Source: Marinibium conchae
GTDB lineage: Bacteria; Pseudomonadota; Gammaproteobacteria; Enterobacterales; Alteromonadaceae
NCBI RefSeq assembly: GCF_015595035.1
Contig: NZ_JADNRN010000001.1
Location: forward strand, 1,736,001-1,800,000
DNA length: 64,000 nt
Direction: 5' to 3'
Positions 1 to 8,456 of this stretch are shown in pieces. A model generated the notes under the pieces. It was not told the origin of the DNA and searched no databases. It saw only the letters and a program-made list of their open reading frames with translations. The translations under genes were made by a program, and so were the position numbers. The first letter of the stretch is position 1, and every line of letters begins with the position of its first letter.

Positions 1-1
1 C

Positions 2-1774
2 ACCACGCTTGAAAACCAACAGCTATCAAAAGTATTTATTAGTCTTATAGCACTGGTTCAAGGTTTATTACTTGCTCTTCTTTATCATCGTCTTGAAGTT
101 GAGTTGTGGCCCTTCGGTCACTTCAGTTTCATCCATGCTTTCGCGACCATCTTGTTGTTCACTCCTACTCTATTTTTATTGGTGTCCACTCGCCAAAATT
201 GGAAGAAAGCGCTGCTTGTAACACTCCCCTACTGCTTACTACTTGCAACCATTGCCGCCTACGTTGGTAGCCTTATTATTTACCATTACTCAGATCAACT
301 TACCTTCGTTTTCACGCTCTGTGCACTGATATCCACTTTCAAAGTGACGCTATACACGGTGAACTATGCCAACGGCACGCCTTTTTCTTATGCATCTTTG
401 TTTCATCTGTCGTTTCGTTACTTCATTTTAGCCACAGCTACAGTGCTCTTTAGCGCTATCTTATTCACTATATTGTTCTTAGGCGCAGAGCTCTTTGAAG
501 TACTGGGTATCTCGATTTTCAGTGAGTTACTAGCAGACAAATGGGTATGGGTCCCAACCTTGACATTGTCGGTTGCGCTAGCCATTAATGTCTTTCGAAG
601 TATATTGCATACCGTCGACGTCTCGGCATCAATCGTACAAACGCTGTTTAAATTTTTATTGCCATTTTTAGTGATAATCTCTCTTGGCTTTGCAGCAACA
701 TTACCATTCACCGGCTTACAGAAGCTTTGGGATACAGGCAGCGGAACCAGCCTAGTACTGTGGTTACAAGCCCTTACCCTATTCTTTGTCAATGCGGTAT
801 ATCACGAGGGCAATCTTCATCGCCCTTACAAAGCACTGATGCATCGGCTCATTATGCTTGGTTTGGTATTGTTACCAATTTATAGCATCATCGGCGCTTA
901 TGGTCTGTGGTTAAGAATCGATCAGTATGGCTTAACAGTATCAAGAGCATGGGCCACAGTAGTATGTGCACTCTTAGCATGCTTCGCTTTTGGCTACTTG
1001 CTAGGCATCATTCGTTTGGGTGAACGTTGGCAGGCTGCCCAAAGTAAAATAAATGTGGGAATGGGCATTGTGGTAGCAGTGGGACTTTTGCTGATCAACA
1101 CCCCATTTATCAACTTTTATAGTTTATCGGCATCGAGCCAATTGGCTCGACTGGATGATGGTAAAGTGAGTCTCGAAGAATTCGACTTTGATTACTTTGT
1201 TTACTCCCTTCATGCACCAGGCAAAGAAGCCCTTGATGCATTGAAAGCCGACATTGCCGAGAGCAACCCTGATATAGTCGCTCTTATCGACAAGAAATAC
1301 AGTAATCGAACACGCTATAGCGGCGGTAGCGAACTCGACGACTTACAAGTAGAAACCATTGTTAGCTTCTTTCCTGAAAAGAGCAGTATTTCGTCGGAGT
1401 TTATGGACTATCTTCAAGCTAGCAACATACTCAACGACAGTTACCCTTCATCTATTGTTAGCTTACATATCATTGCGATTGATATGGATGAGGATGGTAG
1501 TGATGAATATCTGGTCGTTCATGCTTATAACTGGGGCGAAAGCGCAGCCTTATATAGTAGAATGGCCGATGACAACGATGCTGAAAAAAAGCAAGATGAG
1601 GCAAGTAAAGAACAAGCCTCAGAGAATCTTTGGCAACGGCATTATGTGAATGTGAGTAGTGATTCACGCAACGCTGAGCTCAGCATAATTTTGAATAGTG
1701 AAAAAATCACGCTTGAAGAACGCAAATGGAAAAAAGCCCGCATCGGGCCTTTTGAGTTCATCGTGCAAGACTAA
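2..1774 (+). CDS. DUF4153-type membrane protein, 5' partial
   Basis: The frame is open to the left edge, so the true start lies outside the window; the first ATG/TTG-type codon inside (104) is only internal. The visible protein has about eleven hydrophobic segments in its first 350 residues, then a soluble C-terminal domain of about 200 residues rich in acidic and Ser residues. The pattern of many membrane spans followed by a soluble tail fits DUF4153 family proteins of Alteromonadales; their biochemical role is not known. It is convergent with the SpoU methylase gene, 12 bases away. I infer an inner-membrane location. The family call is from overall pattern, not a single motif. Confidence 0.7.
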   Translation, partial: TTLENQQLSKVFISLIALVQGLLLALLYHRLEVELWPFGHFSFIHAFATILLFTPTLFLLVSTRQNWKKALLVTLPYCLLLATIAAYVGSLIIYHYSDQLTFVFTLCALISTFKVTLYTVNYANGTPFSYASLFHLSFRYFILATATVLFSAILFTILFLGAELFEVLGISIFSELLADKWVWVPTLTLSVALAINVFRSILHTVDVSASIVQTLFKFLLPFLVIISLGFAATLPFTGLQKLWDTGSGTSLVLWLQALTLFFVNAVYHEGNLHRPYKALMHRLIMLGLVLLPIYSIIGAYGLWLRIDQYGLTVSRAWATVVCALLACFAFGYLLGIIRLGERWQAAQSKINVGMGIVVAVGLLLINTPFINFYSLSASSQLARLDDGKVSLEEFDFDYFVYSLHAPGKEALDALKADIAESNPDIVALIDKKYSNRTRYSGGSELDDLQVETIVSFFPEKSSISSEFMDYLQASNILNDSYPSSIVSLHIIAIDMDEDGSDEYLVVHAYNWGESAALYSRMADDNDAEKKQDEASKEQASENLWQRHYVNVSSDSRNAELSIILNSEKITLEERKWKKARIGPFEFIVQD

Positions 1775-1786
1775 TTTTCAATCAGG

Positions 1787-2548
1787 CTATCGCGAAAGCT
1801 GATACGCACAGATTGTGACTGCGCTGGCCAAATTAAGTGAATCGATAGCGCCAGAGCCGCCAATAGTAAAAGCTTCCGCATGCATAGACTGTAAAGCATC
1901 TGTTGGCACGCCTCTCGCTTCATTACCAAACAAATAACATTGATGCTCAGCGAAGCTGTCACTTTCAACAGACTTCCCTTGCATATCGAGGTAGGCAAAA
2001 CTGGCGTAACGCTCAGCCAGTGCACTTAAGCTAAGTTCTGTTTCAACTTGTAGATGAAAGGTAGCTCCCATTGCCGAACGCACCACTTTAGGGTTAAACG
2101 GGTCGACACTGTTAGGACTCAGCAACAAGGTAAAGCGACCGAACCAAGCTAGACTTCTTAATATGGTGCCAAGATTCCCTGGGTCTTGTACCTCATAAAG
2201 ATAGATCGCTTTAGTCAACGCTGACTTGGTAGACTTTGTTGCTTCAGCCACTGCCTTATGTAGGGAAAAAGGAACGCAGGCAACCATCCCCTGAGGTGTT
2301 TTAGTATCGCTCAATTGTGCGATCTTTTTGTCATTCAACACCACTGTTTGAAATGAGTGGTTAAAGCCTTGCGCCCAAGCCTCACGTTCTTCACTCACAT
2401 AAAGCGTAATATTGATGTTCAGCTTTGGGTGTGCATTCTGCACTGCTTTATGCAATTCCAGCACGAGGTGCTCGCCCTCTACTAAATAATGCTCAAACTC
2501 GTTGCGGTATTTCTTTTGATGTAGCTTTTTAACATCATCAAACTTCAT
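1787..2548 (-). CDS. TrmH/SpoU family RNA 2'-O-methyltransferase
   Basis: 253 residues. SPOUT-fold RNA ribose methylase using S-adenosylmethionine. All three SpoU motifs are visible: DPGNLGTILRSLAWFG near residue 130 (motif 1, with the catalytic Arg), FGNEARGV near 208 (motif 2), and GSGAIDSLNLASAVTICAYQ at the end (motif 3, the knot that binds the cofactor). The N-terminal 110 residues form the substrate-binding domain usual in RlmB-like proteins. Start ATG is preceded by AGGAACC. The rRNA or tRNA target cannot be read from sequence; it is not clearly RlmB or TrmH. It is divergent from rlmE, another rRNA 2'-O-methylase. Confidence 0.88.
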   Translation of the reverse strand: MKFDDVKKLHQKKYRNEFEHYLVEGEHLVLELHKAVQNAHPKLNINITLYVSEEREAWAQGFNHSFQTVVLNDKKIAQLSDTKTPQGMVACVPFSLHKAVAEATKSTKSALTKAIYLYEVQDPGNLGTILRSLAWFGRFTLLLSPNSVDPFNPKVVRSAMGATFHLQVETELSLSALAERYASFAYLDMQGKSVESDSFAEHQCYLFGNEARGVPTDALQSMHAEAFTIGGSGAIDSLNLASAVTICAYQLSR

Positions 2549-2691
2549 TCAGGTTCCTATGCCATCAACTCGCTTTTTTAGCGGCTATGTTGTGTATGCG
2601 TGTGTGTGAGAATTGCGATTCGGTTTGCAAATTAGGCCTGCAAGCTTACAATATGTGCCGTTTTAGCGCTACCAACAAGCAGACAAATTAC

Positions 2692-3312
2692 ATGGCCAAG
2701 GCAAAAAGCAATAAGAAATGGATGGAAGAACACGTAAACGACATTTACGTAAAAAAGGCCCAAGTAGACGGCTATCGTTCGCGTGCAAGCTATAAACTTA
2801 TTGAAATAAATGAAAAAGATAAGCTATTTGGTCACGGTAGTGTTGTTATGGACTTAGGATCGGCTCCTGGCGGTTGGTCGCAAATTGTTGCGCCAATAGT
2901 AGGCGACTCAGGGCGTGTTATCGCTTCTGATATTTTGCCCATGGACGGCATTCCTGGTGTAAGTTTCATACAAGGTGATTTCACCGACGAAAAAGTATAT
3001 GAGCAAATTGTCGCGAAACTTGGCGACGATCTTGTTGATGCAGTTATTTCTGATATGGCACCAAATATGAGCGGTGTAGCCACTACCGATCAATATGCAT
3101 CGATGTATTTGGTAGAGTTAGCACTGGACATGGCAAGAAATGTGTTAAAACCAAACGGCAGTTTTTGCGCAAAGGTTTTCCAAGGAGTTGGCTACGATGC
3201 TTATGTCAAAGACCTGCGCACTTCCTTTTCAAAGGTGATTGTGAGAAAACCTGCGGCCTCTAGGCCACGCTCACGCGAAGTTTATTTGGTAGCCAAGGGT
3301 TTTAAAGCGTAA
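2692..3312 (+). CDS. rlmE: 23S rRNA (uridine-2552-2'-O)-methyltransferase RlmE
   Basis: 206 residues from the ATG at 2692. A longer frame begins at 2587, but the added 35 residues are Cys-rich and unlike the family, while MAKAKSNKKWMEEHVNDIYV matches normal RlmE N-termini. SAM-binding motif DLGSAPGGWSQ is near residue 53, DMAPNMSG near 124, and the K-D-K-E catalytic tetrad residues appear in place, ending with SRPRSREVYLVAKGFK. The enzyme methylates U2552 in the A-loop of the large subunit. In Enterobacteria it is followed by ftsH; here an M28 peptidase follows on the other strand, so that linkage is broken. Confidence 0.96.
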   Translation: MAKAKSNKKWMEEHVNDIYVKKAQVDGYRSRASYKLIEINEKDKLFGHGSVVMDLGSAPGGWSQIVAPIVGDSGRVIASDILPMDGIPGVSFIQGDFTDEKVYEQIVAKLGDDLVDAVISDMAPNMSGVATTDQYASMYLVELALDMARNVLKPNGSFCAKVFQGVGYDAYVKDLRTSFSKVIVRKPAASRPRSREVYLVAKGFKA

Positions 3313-3355
3313 ACATCTCTTTAAAACCCTCAGGCGAACAGCTCTTTGTTAGCTG

Positions 3356-4801
3356 CTATTGCTTCTTAGGCGCGGGGCGAGGATCAAAGTCAGAGTTCGC
3401 CATGTAAGCGGTGATTACCGCCCATACCGTTTGATTCTGACGAATATCATCTAGGTCAATTTTATCAAGCGTGTCGTTTGGGGTGTGATGGTAGTCGAAA
3501 TAGTAGGTACCATCTTGCTTTAAAGCGATCACTGGCACGCCGTAGTTTGGCAACATCGACACATCTGGGCCACCGTTAGTCGTATTATTTCCCAGCTCCA
3601 CTCCCATGCTAGCAAGCATGGCGTAAAGATCCTTAGGGTTATTCCTAACAGCTTCATCGAAGCGAGTGTCTAGCTGATAGATTTTACCGGCCCCAAAGTC
3701 TGACTCGGCAGCAAAAATGATATTCTGTAAGTCGTCACGGTTGCTGCGTACATATTGATAAGCACCAACTAAGCCAATTTCTTCAGCCGCATATAGAACC
3801 ACGCGAATTGTGCGTTTTGGCTGCCCTATTGTGTCTTTTATGATCTTTGCCGCCGCACTAACAATACCCACGCCAGCACCATCATCTAGCGCACCGGTTC
3901 CTTCATCCCATGAATCAAGATGGGCTGAAATAAGCACAACTTCCTCAGGTTTTTCAGAACCCGTGAATTCACCAATCACGTTGTAAGATGTTTGCCAACC
4001 TGCATCTTTCGCTTGCATATTAATACTCAAAACCACATCTTCATCACTTGAAAACATCGCCTCTAAGTTGTCAGCATCAGCAGTAGAAATTGCCCCTGCA
4101 GGTATCTTCTCAACACCTTCTTCATAACGCATCACACCTGTGTGTGCAAAACGAGAGTTATCGGTTCCTACAGAGCGAATTATCACAGCTTTAGCGCCTA
4201 ACTTAGCCGCTTCTACTGCACCTCGAACTCGATTAGGTACCACCTTACCGTAGAAACGCCCTGCTCGGTCACGCTCCATTCGAGTATTCAAAAATACAAT
4301 ATTGCCTTCAACAGAGGCCTTTGATGCTTGTGTTAAACTGTCGAGAGAATCAAACATCACCACTTTTTCTTCTAAGCCCTCTTCTGGCGTTGCGACTGAA
4401 CCCCCCAATGCCGTAATAACTAAAGCTTGAGGAAATGGTGCACTAACTCGTGCGTCGGCAAAACCACGTTCCCAATTACGCACTCTTACAGGCTGTTTGT
4501 ATACCTTATCAAAGCCCAGTTCGTTAAACTTTTCTTCCGCCCAAGCAACTGCACGTTTATCGCCTTGGGAGCCAGGAATTCTTGGCCCGACTTCAACGGT
4601 TAATGATTTAACGATTTCGTATGCAAGATCACTCTGCTCACTCGCTTCTTTTGTCTTCAAAGCATGTGCTAAAGCAGGGCTTGCATTTTGTATTTCCGCG
4701 CTAGTGGTTTTTGCATTATTTGGCGCAGGTAAGTGACTACATGCGCCAAGGCTTAGGGCAAGGCTTGAGGCAATTAGTAATTGGGTAAATGTTTGTCGCA
4801 T
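3356..4801 (-). CDS. M28 family metallopeptidase lipoprotein (carboxypeptidase Q-like)
   Basis: 481 residues. The N-terminus is a lipoprotein signal with lipobox LGAC (Cys20), so the mature protein should be anchored in the envelope. A PA (protease-associated) insert lies around residues 130-250. M28 di-zinc ligands are visible: ISAHLDSWDEGTGALDDGAG (His and bridging Asp), AAEEIGLVG (Glu-Glu), ESDFGAG (Asp), and YHHTPNDTLD (last His). The family releases free amino acids or dipeptides from peptides. The gene is monocistronic and convergent with rlmE. It probably serves peptide scavenging, in line with three other exported peptidases in this window. The exact specificity is not known. Confidence 0.93.
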   Translation of the reverse strand: MRQTFTQLLIASSLALSLGACSHLPAPNNAKTTSAEIQNASPALAHALKTKEASEQSDLAYEIVKSLTVEVGPRIPGSQGDKRAVAWAEEKFNELGFDKVYKQPVRVRNWERGFADARVSAPFPQALVITALGGSVATPEEGLEEKVVMFDSLDSLTQASKASVEGNIVFLNTRMERDRAGRFYGKVVPNRVRGAVEAAKLGAKAVIIRSVGTDNSRFAHTGVMRYEEGVEKIPAGAISTADADNLEAMFSSDEDVVLSINMQAKDAGWQTSYNVIGEFTGSEKPEEVVLISAHLDSWDEGTGALDDGAGVGIVSAAAKIIKDTIGQPKRTIRVVLYAAEEIGLVGAYQYVRSNRDDLQNIIFAAESDFGAGKIYQLDTRFDEAVRNNPKDLYAMLASMGVELGNNTTNGGPDVSMLPNYGVPVIALKQDGTYYFDYHHTPNDTLDKIDLDDIRQNQTVWAVITAYMANSDFDPRPAPKKQ

Positions 4802-5011
4802 TTAATAATTTCCGTATTTGTGTGTGTTCACATGCAAAATAGCAGAGTTGTCACAATTGTCTAGCCTTGTGTTCAAGCGTCAACAAAGCCTGTACGATAG
4901 TCGAATATAAAAATAGATTATTTGAGCTTAACGAATAGTCCCTTATAGTTAGGACATAAATAGTACTCAGCCCGCAAGCTTAGCTCTCATCCATCACACA
5001 AAAGGCGAAAT

Positions 5012-5455
5012 ATGTTTTCAATTCATGTTGAACGAACCATTAACAAACCGATAGAAGAGGTATTTGCCGTGCTCAGTGACCACGCAAACTACGCACAATT
5101 TAAAGGTGTCGATGCATCAAAGCTGCTTATTGAAGGCTCAGAGCATAAAAATGGCTTAGGCGCAGTGCGCGAAATTATTGCTAGCGGCGCAAATCTGCAT
5201 GAAGAAATTGTCGCTTTTGAACCGCCATTCAAACTAGGCTACAAAATCATTAAGTCGAGCCCTTTGCCCTACGACCATTTTCTTGGTGAAGTCACCCTCG
5301 AGGAAAGAGATGGGCAAACCCATGTGATTTGGCGATCCCAGGGCCGCATTACAACGCCATTATTGGGGCGTTTTTACTTCGATAAACAAATTCAAAAAGG
5401 GGGAGCTCGAGCCTTCGGCAGTATATTAAAATTCATTGCTAATATGCCCAGCTAG
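5012..5455 (+). CDS. SRPBCC family protein (START/polyketide-cyclase-like)
   Basis: 147 residues. Starts MFSIHVERTINKPIEEVFAV, the usual beta-strand plus helix opening of the SRPBCC helix-grip fold, and keeps the length of stand-alone family members. The fold carries a deep hydrophobic pocket for a lipid or small ligand; no catalytic residue is recognisable. The stop codon is 11 bases before the next ATG, so it is likely co-transcribed with the PLP decarboxylase that follows. An AAAGG lies 7 bases before the start. Function is unknown. Confidence 0.8.
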   Translation: MFSIHVERTINKPIEEVFAVLSDHANYAQFKGVDASKLLIEGSEHKNGLGAVREIIASGANLHEEIVAFEPPFKLGYKIIKSSPLPYDHFLGEVTLEERDGQTHVIWRSQGRITTPLLGRFYFDKQIQKGGARAFGSILKFIANMPS

Positions 5456-5466
5456 CCCGACATTCC

Positions 5467-6822
5467 ATGAGCAAATCTGACGGCAATAATTCATCACCTG
5501 TAAGCACTAGTTTTGAATATAACGACTATCTGTTAACGGCTATCGCTAAACTCAAAGATAGACCTGTTTGCAACACTTCGAGTGCAGATGTGCAGGCACT
5601 CATGCAGTTGACAGTCGATAACTTGCCTGAAGAAGGCTTAGGAGAAGAACAAAGCCTTGAACTGCTAGCGCCCCTAGTGTTGGGGCAAGCTGCTTATTTA
5701 GATGAGTCTTGTGCACTTGCGCACATGGACCCACCAACCCCATGGATAACTTGGGTAACTCAAGCTTGGAATGCGCGCCTTAATCAGAACCTGCTACATC
5801 CAGCTACTTCACCTTTTGCGAAGGAGGCTGAGAAATATGTAGTTGACTGGCTATCCCCCTTCTTTGGTATGGACGGTGGACACATGTGCAGCGGTTCAAC
5901 AGTTGCAAACTTAAGCGCACTTTGGGCAGCAAGAAACTTGAAAGGCGTATCAAGCGTGATTGCATCAAACGCTGCGCATATCAGTATTAAGAAAGCTGCC
6001 AATATTCTAGGCTTAGATTTTATAGCACTAGCATGCAACGAAAAAGGTGAAGTGGATTTAGCGCATTTGCCCCATGCAGATATATTAGCTAAATCCTGCC
6101 TTGTTTTAACTGCTGGAACTACCTCCGCGGGTGCGATCGATCCATTACCCAACAACAAGGTCGATGCACACAACACGCTATTTGACAGCATAAAATGGTT
6201 ACACGTTGATGCGGCTTGGGCTGGTCCTTTGCTATTAAGTAAAAAATATAAGCATTTACTAAGTGGAATTGAACACGCAGACTCTGTCGCTGTTTCAGCC
6301 CACAAATGGCTATATCAACCCAAGGATTCCGCACTGATTTTCTTTAAAGACACGGCCAGCGCAAACCCAGCAATTAGCGAAGGTTCAAGCTATTTAAGCA
6401 CGCCGAACGTAGGGGTTCAGGGTTCACGATCTGCCGCCGCGGTTTCGCTATTAGCAACTCTGCTAGCATGGGGTCAGAAAGGCTTGAGTACTCATATTGA
6501 ATCCAATATGAACATGGCAGAGCATTTAGCAAACTACATAAAAAATCACAGCCCAATTACATGCAGCACTGGCGATGAAGTGAGTTTTGAATTATTTACC
6601 CAACCAGTGAGCGCTGTAAGCTTATTTCGTCCTACCAAAACAAATATGACCTCGACTGAGCAAAATCAACTTTGCAAGCGCTTCGTGTCGTCACTGCCCA
6701 GCGGCGTCTTCTCGACCTGCGAACTTAATGAACAGATTTGGGTGCGCAGCGTTGCAGCAAACCCTAAAGCGAAGGTTAACAAGATTATCGCGTTGTTGGA
6801 TGAAACACTGCAAAAACTCTAA
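5467..6822 (+). CDS. PLP-dependent group II decarboxylase family protein
   Basis: 451 residues. Fold-type I PLP enzyme of the pyridoxal-dependent decarboxylase family (glutamate/aromatic-L-amino-acid type). Visible marks: GHMCSGSTVANLSALWAAR near residue 140 (cofactor phosphate region), TAGTTSAGAIDPL near 220, HVDAAWAGPLLLS near 247 (Asp to the pyridine nitrogen), and SAHKWLYQP near 279 with the Schiff-base Lys. It is a little shorter than typical decarboxylases (470-490). The substrate cannot be assigned; it could be an aspartate 1-decarboxylase-like, aromatic or lyase member. It follows the SRPBCC gene closely and probably shares its transcript. Confidence 0.85.
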   Translation: MSKSDGNNSSPVSTSFEYNDYLLTAIAKLKDRPVCNTSSADVQALMQLTVDNLPEEGLGEEQSLELLAPLVLGQAAYLDESCALAHMDPPTPWITWVTQAWNARLNQNLLHPATSPFAKEAEKYVVDWLSPFFGMDGGHMCSGSTVANLSALWAARNLKGVSSVIASNAAHISIKKAANILGLDFIALACNEKGEVDLAHLPHADILAKSCLVLTAGTTSAGAIDPLPNNKVDAHNTLFDSIKWLHVDAAWAGPLLLSKKYKHLLSGIEHADSVAVSAHKWLYQPKDSALIFFKDTASANPAISEGSSYLSTPNVGVQGSRSAAAVSLLATLLAWGQKGLSTHIESNMNMAEHLANYIKNHSPITCSTGDEVSFELFTQPVSAVSLFRPTKTNMTSTEQNQLCKRFVSSLPSGVFSTCELNEQIWVRSVAANPKAKVNKIIALLDETLQKL

Positions 6823-7085
6823 GATGCGCTAGCACAGCGAAGGCAAAGCTTGGCCTCCGGAGCAGTCAAAGCGGCGTGTAATAATTACCAGCTTGACGTA
6901 AGCACCACATTGAAGAGAAGTAGCCAATTTGATATGGCGCGTGTTTTACGAGGCAAGTCAACCTAAGGTTTGTTTGCAAATTAAGTTCTATATCACATAG
7001 CATTTTGGTCTAACCTCAGCATTTAAATATTGGCTTACAAGTGATTAAACTATGAGCAATGCAAGATAACTAATAAGGAACAAGT

Positions 7086-8363
7086 ATGAAACCAGAAACG
7101 ATTGCACTGCACGCTGGCTACAAAAGCGACCCAACAACGAAGGCTGCAACAACGCCAATTTATCAAACTACCTCATTTACTTTCGACGATACTCAGCACG
7201 GTGCAGATCTATTCAACTTGGCTGTTCCTGGGAACATCTATAGTCGCATCATGAATCCAACTAACGCGGTTCTCGAGCAACGAGTTGCTGAGCTTGAAGG
7301 TGGCATTGGAGCGCTTTCGGTAGGTTCTGGCATGGCTGCTATTCGTTATGCTATTGAGGCCATTGCAGATGTAGGCTCTAATATTGTTAGTTCGAGCCAA
7401 TTGTATGGTGGTACTTACAATTTGTTTGCGCATACTTTTCCGCGTCAAGGCATAGAGACTCGTTTTGCCAAGGGTGACGATTTTGACGCTATTGCCGCAC
7501 TTATTGATGAAAATACCAAAGCGCTTTATTGTGAGTCTATTGGTAACCCCGCGGGTAATGTGGTCGATATTCAGCGTTGGGCAGAAATTGCTCATGCGGC
7601 TGGTGTACCTCTTATTGTTGATAATACGGTTGCCACTCCTGTGCTGTGTCGTGTGTTTGATTTTGGTGCCGACATTGTTATTCACTCTCTCACTAAATAT
7701 ATCGGCGGGCATGGCACTACCATAGGCGGTATCATCGTCGACTCTGGTAAATTTGATTGGGCTGCAAATGCTGAGCGCTTCCCGATGATGACGACACCCG
7801 ACCCTTCCTACCATGGCGTTGTCTATACTGAAGCATTAGGGGAAGCCGCTTACATCGGACGGTGCCGAGTAGTTCCTCTTCGCAATACTGGCGCTGCCTT
7901 AGCGCCGAACAGTGCATTTCAAATTATGCAGGGCTTAGAGACGCTTTCATTACGCATGGAGCGTCACTGTGAGAACGCAGAAAAAGTAGCGAAGTACCTA
8001 CTCAATAGCGACGCGGTAAGTTGGGTAAATTACGCAGCTCTACCGTCGAGCGAATATTATGAAACCTGCCAACGCATATGCGGTGGTAAGGCTGCGGGCA
8101 TTATCAGCTTTGGCATTAAAGGCGGGATTGAGGCGGGTTCTAAATTCATCGATGCACTGCAATTGATATTGCGTTTGGTGAATATTGGCGATGCTAAATC
8201 ATTGGCCTGCCACCCAGCGAGCACCACACATAGACAACTCAATCCTGAAGAATTAGCTGCAGTGGGTGTATCAGAAGAAATGGTGAGAATATCGGTCGGT
8301 ATAGAACATATTGATGACATCATCGCAGATATTGAACAAGCCTTGGCGGCAAGTCAGGCCTAA
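7086..8363 (+). CDS. metY: O-acetylhomoserine (thiol)-lyase / cysteine synthase family, MetY-type
   Basis: 425 residues. A Cys/Met-metabolism PLP enzyme that makes homocysteine from O-acetylhomoserine and sulfide. Visible: YQTTSFTFDDTQHGADLF near residue 26, YSRIMNPTNAVLEQRVAELE near 52, the phosphate-binding SGMAAIRYAI near 79, VDNTVATPVLCRVFDFGADIVIHSLTKYIGGHG near 180-210 with the Schiff-base Lys in SLTKY, and SLACHPASTTHRQL near 370. The long C-terminal insertion is typical for MetY rather than MetB/MetC. The start is fixed by AAGGA 5 bases upstream. No MetJ box or SAM riboswitch was recognised in the 263-base upstream gap. It ends at a strong bidirectional terminator. Confidence 0.94.
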   Translation: MKPETIALHAGYKSDPTTKAATTPIYQTTSFTFDDTQHGADLFNLAVPGNIYSRIMNPTNAVLEQRVAELEGGIGALSVGSGMAAIRYAIEAIADVGSNIVSSSQLYGGTYNLFAHTFPRQGIETRFAKGDDFDAIAALIDENTKALYCESIGNPAGNVVDIQRWAEIAHAAGVPLIVDNTVATPVLCRVFDFGADIVIHSLTKYIGGHGTTIGGIIVDSGKFDWAANAERFPMMTTPDPSYHGVVYTEALGEAAYIGRCRVVPLRNTGAALAPNSAFQIMQGLETLSLRMERHCENAEKVAKYLLNSDAVSWVNYAALPSSEYYETCQRICGGKAAGIISFGIKGGIEAGSKFIDALQLILRLVNIGDAKSLACHPASTTHRQLNPEELAAVGVSEEMVRISVGIEHIDDIIADIEQALAASQA

Positions 8364-8386
8364 TTATACGTCATCGCGCAAGCCAT

Positions 8387-8426
8387 AAAAAAGGCACACT
8401 TCCATTTCATGAAGTGAGCCTTTTTT
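8387..8426. terminator. Bidirectional rho-independent terminator between metY and the S9 peptidase
   Basis: A-rich arm AAAAAAGGC-A-CACTTC pairs with GAAGTG-A-GCCTTTTTT across a 9-base loop, with a single A:A mismatch. The flanking A and T runs give U-tracts on both strands, fitting the two convergent genes. Confidence 0.92.
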
Positions 8427-8456
8427 GTATGTTAATAGTGACTCGCTAAGGACACA

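Noticed and set aside
6823-7085. Possible SAM riboswitch or MetJ site before metY
   Set aside because: No conserved SAM-riboswitch core or AGACGTCT-type box could be found by reading.
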